NCBI RefSeq assembly: GCF_904846685.1
Contig: NZ_CAJHBQ010000002.1
Coordinates: 310,001-374,000 of the forward strand
Direction: 5' to 3'
Length of the DNA stretch: 64,000 nt
From: Psychrobacter submarinus
GTDB lineage: Bacteria > Pseudomonadota > Gammaproteobacteria > Pseudomonadales > Moraxellaceae
A program made the translations under genes and the position numbers. The stretch's first letter is position 1. Each line of letters begins with the position of its first letter. Shown one piece after another: positions 1 through 6,932 of the stretch. A model generated the notes under the pieces. It was given only the letters and a program-made list of their open reading frames with translations. It searched no databases and was not told the DNA's origin.

Positions 1-1976
1 ATAATGCGCATACTCTGGCGTCTGTCATGACTATGAGTAGCCACAGAGACTTTGAGTTCCAGCGTCTACATGGTATGGGCGACGCACTCTATGATCATAT
101 TTTACAAACCTATCAGATACCAGTACGTATTTATGCCCCAGTCGGCGCGCATCAAGACTTGCTGCCGTACTTAGTGAGACGTTTACTAGAAAATGGTGCC
201 AATAGCTCATTTGTACATCAGCTATTAGATAAGTCTTATCCGATCGATAAGCTCACTGTGCATCCGTATGATAAGCTCGTAGCGAATGAGCACTTACACA
301 ACCCAGAGATTCCCTTACCGCTAGAGATATATGGCGAGCGTGAGGCAAGCTATGGCCCTAATATATTTGTCGACTCCCAGTGGCAGCCTTTTGAAGCGGC
401 GATTGCTGAACAGCGCAAAAAGACTTGGACAGCGACCTCAATCATTGATGGTCAAGCAATTAGCGAATATACAAAAGAGGGCGCTACTCATCAGCTCGAG
501 AGTCAAAATGTCCTTGCGCCTTGGAATCATAATGTAAAAGCTGGCGAGGTTCAGTATGCCAATGCTGAGATTGCCAATCAAGCAATTGAGGCAGCCGTTG
601 CCGGTCAAGCCGCTTGGCAAGCGGTTCCTGCCGCAAGACGCGCTGAGATACTACGAAAAACGGCAGACTTGTATGAAGAAAACTACGCGGAGCTGATGGC
701 GCTTTGTCAGCTCGAAGCGGGTAAAACTATGCAAGATAGTATCGATGAGATCAAAGAGGCGGTGGATTTTTGTCGCTTCTATGCGGATGAAGCCGAGCGT
801 TTAGCAGCTGAGGTCCATGAGATAACTGACTTATCAGGCAAATTGCTTCGCCAAGTCTATAAAGCTCGCGGTACTTTTGTTTGCATTAGCCCATGGAACT
901 TCCCTTTAGCGATTTATACCGGTCAGATAGTTGCCGCGCTCGCTGCGGGTAATACGGTGGTGGCAAAGCCAGCTGAACAGACCAGCTTGATCGCGCATTT
1001 CGGCGCTCAGCTCATGTATCAAGCAGGTGTGCCGTTCGAGGCACTACAGTTCGTCGTTGGCGCAGGAGAGGTTGGCGGCACTTTGACGGCATCAGATCAG
1101 ATTGCAGGCGTCATCTTTACTGGCTCAACGCAAACTGCTCAGCGCATTAACCAAAGCCTCAACAATCACGCGCAGACCAGTGGTGAGCTGCCGATATTGA
1201 TTGCCGAAACTGGCGGGCAAAATGCAATGATTGTCGATTCAACCGCATTGCCTGAGCAAGTGGTGACTGATGCGGTATTATCTGCGTTTGGCTCAGCCGG
1301 TCAGCGCTGCTCAGCTTGTCGTATCTTATGCGTGCAAGAAGATGTCGCCGATGGCATTATCGAGCTGCTACAGGGGCATATGGCAGAGTTGGTCGTGGGC
1401 AATCCGACTTATGTCTCAACCGATGTCGGCCCTGTGATTGATAGTGATGCCAAAAAAGGACTAGAAGCCCATATCGAACGTATGCAGTCTGAGGCGACCG
1501 CGACTATCTTGGGGCAGACCCCTATGAGCGCAAGCTCAGTCGTTAGTGAAGATGAGGCAACCTTTGTACTGCCTACCGCGATTGAAGTAAACAGTATCGA
1601 TGTTATCGGTGGTGAGCACTTTGGCCCGATATTGCATGTACTACGCTATAAAGCGCGTGACCTTGATAAGCTAATAGATGCAATCAATGGTACAGGCTTT
1701 GGTCTGACTTTGGGTATCCATAGCCGTATAGAAAACATCGCCGAGCATATCGAGCGCCGAGTAGTCGTTGGCAACACTTATGTCAACCGTAACCAAATCG
1801 GTGCAGTAGTCAACGTTCAGCCTTTTGGTGGTACAGGTCTCTCTGGTACAGGACCTAAAGCTGGCGGACCACATTATGTTGCACGTTTAATGAAGCTTAG
1901 CACTGAGCAAGGCGCTGCAGGCAATACTACTCATAGCACAAACACTCAATCAACCACACAGACACAGCTCGCATAA
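1..1976 (+). CDS. putA: PutA, 3' part (proline dehydrogenase end plus P5C dehydrogenase domain); start lies outside the window
   Basis: Bifunctional proline catabolic enzyme that oxidises proline to glutamate via pyrroline-5-carboxylate. The frame is open from base 3 and reads NAHTLASV before the first Met at 27, so the window cuts the gene. Counting from that Met, residues 1-70 are the end of the proline dehydrogenase barrel (EFQRLHGMGDALY, then YAPVGAHQDLLPYLVRRLLE). About residues 95-635 are an aldehyde dehydrogenase domain with SPWNFPLAIYTGQ near 288, the general-base Glu in AETGGQ near 394 and the catalytic Cys in GQRCSACR near 428. The protein ends in a Ser/Thr/Gln-rich tail instead of the C-terminal domain of long PutAs; that domain appears to be the next gene, 11 bp downstream. 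Identity is certain; whether an N-terminal DNA-binding domain exists cannot be seen. Confidence 0.96.
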   Translation, partial: NAHTLASVMTMSSHRDFEFQRLHGMGDALYDHILQTYQIPVRIYAPVGAHQDLLPYLVRRLLENGANSSFVHQLLDKSYPIDKLTVHPYDKLVANEHLHNPEIPLPLEIYGEREASYGPNIFVDSQWQPFEAAIAEQRKKTWTATSIIDGQAISEYTKEGATHQLESQNVLAPWNHNVKAGEVQYANAEIANQAIEAAVAGQAAWQAVPAARRAEILRKTADLYEENYAELMALCQLEAGKTMQDSIDEIKEAVDFCRFYADEAERLAAEVHEITDLSGKLLRQVYKARGTFVCISPWNFPLAIYTGQIVAALAAGNTVVAKPAEQTSLIAHFGAQLMYQAGVPFEALQFVVGAGEVGGTLTASDQIAGVIFTGSTQTAQRINQSLNNHAQTSGELPILIAETGGQNAMIVDSTALPEQVVTDAVLSAFGSAGQRCSACRILCVQEDVADGIIELLQGHMAELVVGNPTYVSTDVGPVIDSDAKKGLEAHIERMQSEATATILGQTPMSASSVVSEDEATFVLPTAIEVNSIDVIGGEHFGPILHVLRYKARDLDKLIDAINGTGFGLTLGIHSRIENIAEHIERRVVVGNTYVNRNQIGAVVNVQPFGGTGLSGTGPKAGGPHYVARLMKLSTEQGAAGNTTHSTNTQSTTQTQLA

Positions 1977-1987
1977 GGAGTAGCAAG

Positions 1988-2680
1988 ATGGCAAATGAAT
2001 TCAAAAAAAATCATGCTGAGGTTTGTGAAGCTTGGCGATTATTAGGCGCAGTTGAGCGCTCGGTGTACTTAGAAGCTGCGATACCTAAGCTTGCGCTGTT
2101 AACAGGTGATGCCAATAAAGCGCGCAAGCTATTTTATCATTTACTTAGCAGCGCGCCGAAGCTTGATGAAGTGCAGCGGATGATCGGCGCTACGGGCGAG
2201 TCTAACGATCTATACGTCACCGCTCGCGGCAAAACTATGGTTATCGGCGGCGAATCTGCAAGAGCGATGGCGGTATTAGGTCAGCTCATTGCAGCACTAC
2301 TGACCGGTAATGAGGTAATTCTGCACTGCCCAAGCCAAGTCGATATGTGCGAAGAGGCAGCTAAGATACTCTACAATGTCGGCATCAGCGATGATGTGCT
2401 GAGTGTTGCTAATGACTCACAAACGATCACCTTGTTGTATATTGATCGCCTTGCACAAGTAGCAGTCGCAGGTAGCCAAGCAGAGGTGCAAAGTATCAGT
2501 CAGGAGCTTGCCAACACAGATGGTATTTTGACACAAGTGATAGCAGTGACTGATATGGAGGGCTTCTCTGAGATGTTAAGCCTCGATTATCTGCACCGCT
2601 TCGTCACTGAGCGTGTCATCACTATTAATACGACCGCTATCGGTGGTAATGCCAGCTTACTTGAGCTTGGTAATGACTAA
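1988..2680 (+). CDS. Detached C-terminal domain of PutA (ALDH-superfamily-like domain), as a separate 230-residue protein
   Basis: The sequence matches the C-terminal domain found in long PutA enzymes, not a complete dehydrogenase. Visible landmarks are GATGESNDLY (residues about 67-76; long PutAs have GPTGERN-type sequence here), the repeated Rossmann-like stretch around residues 85-135, and the ending INTTAIGGNASLLELG, which corresponds to the usual VNTAAAGGNASLM end of PutA. No catalytic Cys of the ALDH type is present, as expected for this structural domain. It has its own strong ribosome binding site (AAGGAG, 7 bases before ATG) and lies in a different frame from putA, so it is translated separately. 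In long PutAs this domain caps the substrate channel and supports oligomerisation, so the likely role here is a subunit of a split PutA. The family assignment is from motif memory; the role is inferred. Confidence 0.8.
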   Translation: MANEFKKNHAEVCEAWRLLGAVERSVYLEAAIPKLALLTGDANKARKLFYHLLSSAPKLDEVQRMIGATGESNDLYVTARGKTMVIGGESARAMAVLGQLIAALLTGNEVILHCPSQVDMCEEAAKILYNVGISDDVLSVANDSQTITLLYIDRLAQVAVAGSQAEVQSISQELANTDGILTQVIAVTDMEGFSEMLSLDYLHRFVTERVITINTTAIGGNASLLELGND

Positions 2681-2715
2681 TCGCTCAAAGAAAGGTCTGT
2701 AAGTTTAGAGGTTTC

Positions 2716-2765
2716 GGCCAGCGTTTGTTTATCAGTTGTTTTGATAAATGAGCGCTGGCCTTTTT
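2716..2765 (+). terminator. Rho-independent terminator of the put genes
   Basis: A long inverted repeat runs from GGCCAGCG to CGCTGGCC, with further pairing inward (GTTTATCA/TGATAAAT), followed by TTTTTA. It lies 36 bp after the PutA C-terminal-domain gene. Confidence 0.85.
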
Positions 2766-3307
2766 ATGCCTTGACCAATAATAGATGCTAAGCGTTTTAG
2801 AGTTTAGGCGTTTTATATGCCAAGCGTTTTAAGTTTTTTAATATAAATGCTGTTTTTGAGTTGTATAATAATTAAAGATAATGCTAACATTACAATGTTA
2901 ACCAAATAGTCAGCTTTAACAAGTAGCTTTGACTGGTTAATCAAAATACGGAATAGTGATTGGCTACAAGCCAAAGTAAACGGACGTTTTTTCAATCTTC
3001 GTAGCTATATAAGCGCTTAAAGTGCATTGATAGATACTGAAGCTCCATCCTCAATCAAGATTAAGTCTGAACCAGTCAGCAGTCTCATAGGCAGTCAGCT
3101 TATTCAATACCTGTATAGCTATCAGTATTGATGTAGGTATGATGATCGTCGTCGTATAAATTTTATTATTACAATAACTGAATACTACCTTATGGCAGTG
3201 TCGCTGCGTGCGCCTGACCTTTGATATATTGATTGTTAACGTATTATTATCCGATTAAAGATAAATTTTATTTTATCTCCTTTTTATCCAGACAGCCGAG
3301 TACAGCT
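2766..3307. other. Intergenic region, probable native leader of the xdh operon
   Basis: AT-rich spacer between the put terminator and the original xdhA start. A short minus-strand open frame at 2813-2995 has no family resemblance and I do not accept it. The original xdhA promoter should lie in the last 100 bp, but I see no convincing -35/-10 pair. Confidence 0.4.
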
Positions 3308-3385
3308 ATGATTCATTTTTATCTAAATGGCAAGCCGCATCAAGTGCGTGATCTTAACCGTTCCAAAAATCTTACTCAAACCTAG
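3308..3385 (+). pseudogene. xdhA: 5' fragment of xdhA cut off by the IS607-family insertion
   Basis: ATG at 3308 opens MIHFYLNGKPHQVRDLN, the expected first beta strands of the [2Fe-2S] domain of XdhA. The native reading ends at base 3359; the next eight codons come from the inserted element and run to a stop at 3385. Native sequence resumes at 5362 as PNTTVLEYLR. Joining AACC (3356-3359) to CTAAT (5362-5366) restores an unbroken xdhA reading (DLNPNTTVLEYL). Confidence 0.85.
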
Positions 3386-3552
3386 CCAATATTGACTATT
3401 AGATAGGTTTGACGTTTTCTTTCTGCTTCATTGTCACGCGCTATTTCTCATTTGAGATTTAGACTGACCACGACTCCACAGACTTTTTTAATTGGCGATG
3501 GAACTCACCGTCCAATAAACAGGATTATGCAGCTGTTAAAATAACAGTCGCG

Positions 3553-4677
3553 TTATTTGTACATGATGCTGGCGTTGAGGTCACGGTCATGAGAAACCTG
3601 ATGCTGAGGTGGCAACCGACTACGCATTTTCAATGTTAGCTCATCTTTACCAAGGATATGATTGCAGTTTGAACAGGCGATTTCTGCAGTAGGGTCCGAC
3701 TGATTTCACAACTCTTGCCTTGCTCAGTGGCTTTGTAGATAAGCTGTCGCTTAAACTCAAAGAAACCCAAGTCACTGATAGCTCTTGATAGCCGCCTGTT
3801 CTTAACCATACCTTTGACATTCAAATCTCTCAATCGCAATCACATCGAACTCATTAACCAGACTTGTTGTGATTTGATGGAGAGAATCTTTGCCTAATAC
3901 ACCTGATCTTATAGTAAACTGAGAGAGCTTGGTTTTCGCTTTTCTCTGTTTTTACTGCCTTTTTAGTGCGACTGAGCGCTTTGTTTAGCGTTCTTAGTTT
4001 TTTAAGGTTTGCTTGAAGTGGTTTTGGCGCTTTACTTAGTGCCGTCTGATAAAACCAGTAAGTCGGTAATACCAAGATCACCAACGCTTTTACCTGTCTT
4101 TTAGTAGGAATTACAGCTTTTTGTATTTCAACAGCCACACTAACAAACCACTTACCGCCACGTTTAGAGATGGTGGCTGACATGATCTTGTGCAGCCGTC
4201 AAAACGTAAAGCTTCTTTTAAGCGAACCCAGCCCAAGTTTGGGATACGAATGGATTTACCTTTAATGGCAAATTGGTCGTTGGATAAACTGAATCTATCG
4301 TCACGGCCTTTTTACGAGCGGTTGGGTATTTCGCTAAGCCTTTAAAGAAGCTGTTATAAGCATCACCCAACTGCATGATTGCCGCCTGCGGAGCGCATTT
4401 GTCACTTCCAGCATATAGGGGAATAATTCACGCTTAATGGCGTTCAATTCGCGTCTGAGCTTCGCCTGTGAGGGCTTGTTTTAGATTTTTAGTATCAAAC
4501 TAACGCCTGCGGCCAAACACGCATCACGGTACGCTTTGTCAAGCAGCATACTGCCGCTGCCACTCATGCAGCTTTCCTCCAGTTGTAGTTTTTTTCTCGC
4601 CACGCCACAAGCACGAGCAAGGTGATTTGCCTGTACGTTGTTTGGTTTGAGTCTTCGATAATGTGTCCACGGATCAT
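3553..4677 (-). pseudogene. tnpB: TnpB (RNA-guided nuclease family) pseudogene of the IS607-like element
   Basis: Minus-strand remains of an IS607-type TnpB, broken into at least four frames. In order I can read the N-terminal QANHLARACGVARK region, RRELNAIKRELFPYMLEV, the APQAAIMQLGDAYNSFF stretch, DDRFSLSNDQFAIKG, IPNLGWVRLKEALRF, a PLQANLKKLRTLNKALSR segment, then LNVKGMVKNRRLSRAISD with the following EFKRQLIYKA, a zinc-ribbon remnant (CSNCN) and the HDRDLNASI motif before a stop at 3553. The original C-terminus may have run further, to about 3400 (KQKENVK). The ATG at 4675-4677 is the likely original start. In living relatives TnpB is a guide-RNA-directed nuclease; this copy is dead. Confidence 0.85.
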
Positions 4678-5273
4678 ACCGCTTTTTTTTAACCGCCTCT
4701 ATTAATTGTTGGTTTTTCTTGCTGCGAGAGCCGTATAGCCTCGCTGAAAATATGGTGATAATCTCCAATACATCTGGCTAATTCTTGCTCAAAACTCAAT
4801 CACCTGATTGATTATTACCACTTCAACGTCACGAGCCTCACACAACATGAAAACCAGTTCTGCACCAAATCGTAAAAGCCTGTCTTTATGGGTAATTACC
4901 AGCCGTTCAACTTTATTGCCCAGTATGTCATCAAGCAGGTTTTAAGCCTTTCTTTTATAATTCATTCCACTACCAAGATCGGTAATCGTCTCAAAGTCCA
5001 GCCTTGCCTGGCACAATAAAGTTCCAAAACTTGAGACTGGCGAAGTAAGTCGTCTTTTTGATCACGACTCGACACACGAGCATAAGCAATGGTTTTTCGG
5101 TCTAATTTAGGTGGTGTATTCATGAATGCGGTCTGATTTCACTTAAATCATATCGCCTATGCCCGTTTTCGGTCTGCCGGGCGACTAACGTACCATCCTC
5201 ATCCCAACGTCTTGAATGTGGATTGAGCAACCCCGAAATGTTTGGCAGCCTCCAATACTAACCAGTTTCCCAT
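4660..5273 (-). pseudogene. tnpA: TnpA serine recombinase pseudogene of the IS607-like element
   Basis: Starting at the ATG complementary to 5271-5273, the pieces read as a MerR-like helix-turn-helix (WLVLEAAKHFGVAQST, then after a frameshift DEDGTLVARQTENGHRRYD), the resolvase domain start IAYARVSSRDQKDDL with the catalytic Ser, the conserved ITHKDRLLRFGAELVF segment, and the end IITIFSARLYGSRSKKN. These are the hallmark segments of IS607 TnpA. At least three frame changes and stops make it non-functional. It overlaps the start of tnpB slightly. Confidence 0.85.
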
Positions 5274-5330
5274 AACTTGCTCTCTATATTATAGATATAA
5301 TCTATCTATTATAGTAATAAATAGGTAGTT

Positions 5331-6932
5331 TTGTATATATTTTATTTAACTGTTTGCAACCCTAATACTACCGTGCTTGAATATTTGCGCTTGCACGAGC
5401 GTCAAACCGATACCAAAGAAGGCTGCGGTAGTGGTGATTGCGGGGCTTGTACCATCATGGCTCAGCGCTTACCGTCGCAAGCGGGTACTGAGAGTGAGCC
5501 TTTTTTTACTTTCAACTCTTGTATCACACTACTGTCATTAATGGATGGTCATCATTTATTGACAGCCGCCTACCTAGCAGATAACCCTGAAAACCATCCT
5601 GATCGGGCACTATTGCATCCTGCGCAGCAAGCGATGGTTGAATGTCACGGCTCGCAGTGCGGGTTTTGTACGCCAGGCTTTGTGATGTCATTGGCGAACC
5701 TATACGAAAACAATCGCCTGCAGACACAGGATAATGCAAACGCCGCTAATTTTAGCTACGATGAGATCGTCGCTTCTATATCTGGCAATCTATGCCGCTG
5801 TACCGGCTATCGGCCTATTATCGATGCTGGTTTAAAAATGCAGCAAATCGGTCAACAGCTCGATAGCGCAAATACGCCGTCCAAAGCGCTCACTCTAGCA
5901 ACAGATGCTATGACGAGTCATGCTGCTCAGAAAACCGATACTGATAAGGCCGAGTCAAATACTCAACTACGCCCCATAGAGCCTGCCTTGATTAATGGCT
6001 CAAAGCAGCTATTTATACCACGTACTGTCAGCGAGCTGAACCAATTACTCGTTGTGTATCCTACTGCCACAATATGGGCGGGAGGTACTGATTTGGGACT
6101 GACCGTTACTCAGCGCTTGATGGATCATGAGGTTATTATTCAGCTTTCAGCGCTCGATGAGCTACAGCAGTGGTCGCTCTCAGAGTCTGCCGATAATCAA
6201 GAGTTAACGTTCGGCGCGGGCATGACTTATAAGCAAATGCTGCCGATTCTAGAGCAGCACTTTCCTGCTTTTGCTGATTTATTTGCGCGAACGGCCTCAC
6301 CGCAGATCCGTAATATGGGTACGCTTGGCGGCAATATTGCCAATGCCTCACCGATTGGTGATCTGCCGCCTGTGTTGTTAGCATTAGAGGCGCGAGTGCA
6401 TCTACGCCACTGTGATGTCATCAATGAAGAGACGGATGCTGATAACGATAGTAAAAAATCATTTGCAGTCTCTGATGAAACCATCTCTTTGGCTGAGTTT
6501 TTCCTAGATTATAAAAAAACCAAATTGCGTCCAGGCAGTTATGTAGTCGGGGTGCATATTCCTTTAATGCAAGCGCATCAGCACCTATTTATTCACAAAA
6601 TTAGTAAACGTTATGAGGACGATATCTCAGCTTGTCTATTGGCAGCGAGAATTGATTTATCAGCAGATAACTCATCGATTGCTAATGCCAAAATCGGTTT
6701 AGGCGGTATGGCTGCTATTCCTCTGTTAGCGCAGCATTGCCAAGACGCGCTTATCGGTCAGAAAGTTAACATCGCAAGTTTTAAGATGGCAGCAGATGCC
6801 ATGCCTTTGGATGTGTCACCCATGACGGATGTCAGAGCCAGCCGCGAATATCGTATGCATGTGGTGCAGCGCTTACTAGTCAAGTGCGCCAAGCAGTTAA
6901 TGACTGAGTTACCAACGCAGGGAGCAGCATAA
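5331..6932 (+). CDS. xdhA: Xanthine dehydrogenase small subunit, native N-terminus replaced by IS-derived codons
   Basis: Subunit carrying two [2Fe-2S] clusters and FAD for oxidation of hypoxanthine and xanthine. From a TTG at 5331, with AGGT four bases ahead, the first nine or ten residues (YIFYLTVCN) come from the end of the inserted element, then native sequence follows. First cluster ligands lie in EGCGSGDCGAC (Cys32, 37, 40) with Cys64; the second are Cys110 and Cys113 (SQCGFC) and Cys155 and Cys157 (LCRCTGYRP). The FAD domain shows IWAGGTDLGL and TLGGNIANASPIGD. The frame is fully open for 1.6 kb and its stop overlaps the xdhB ATG (TAATG). The native start is at 3308, beyond the insertion, and no in-frame ATG occurs before 5457, which would already delete the first cluster. 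It may be a restarted working gene or a recently silenced one; the intact frame favours the first. Confidence 0.85.
   Translation: MYIFYLTVCNPNTTVLEYLRLHERQTDTKEGCGSGDCGACTIMAQRLPSQAGTESEPFFTFNSCITLLSLMDGHHLLTAAYLADNPENHPDRALLHPAQQAMVECHGSQCGFCTPGFVMSLANLYENNRLQTQDNANAANFSYDEIVASISGNLCRCTGYRPIIDAGLKMQQIGQQLDSANTPSKALTLATDAMTSHAAQKTDTDKAESNTQLRPIEPALINGSKQLFIPRTVSELNQLLVVYPTATIWAGGTDLGLTVTQRLMDHEVIIQLSALDELQQWSLSESADNQELTFGAGMTYKQMLPILEQHFPAFADLFARTASPQIRNMGTLGGNIANASPIGDLPPVLLALEARVHLRHCDVINEETDADNDSKKSFAVSDETISLAEFFLDYKKTKLRPGSYVVGVHIPLMQAHQHLFIHKISKRYEDDISACLLAARIDLSADNSSIANAKIGLGGMAAIPLLAQHCQDALIGQKVNIASFKMAADAMPLDVSPMTDVRASREYRMHVVQRLLVKCAKQLMTELPTQGAA

Larger units (their letters stand above)
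3360..5361 (-). mobile_element. Decayed IS607-family insertion sequence (tnpA serine recombinase plus tnpB) inserted in xdhA
   Basis: A segment of about 2.0 kb separates the two parts of xdhA. Both genes inside read on the minus strand in the order tnpA then tnpB, which is the IS607 layout. The element is bounded by CC on both sides (3358-3359 and 5360-5361), fitting the GG/CC core at which IS607 recombinases exchange strands, and there are no terminal inverted repeats. The right end (5281-5340) is very AT-rich with short inverted repeats and probably held the tnpA promoter. Both genes carry several frameshifts or stops, so the element cannot move by itself. Confidence 0.85.

Noticed and set aside
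2813..2995. 60-codon minus-strand open frame with a hydrophobic middle
   Set aside because: Non-ATG start, no ribosome binding site, located in an AT-rich spacer; hydrophobicity follows from T-rich codons.
3400..5300. A functional IS607 element with active TnpB and guide RNA
   Set aside because: Both tnpA and tnpB have several frameshifts or stops, so no working nuclease or recombinase can be made.
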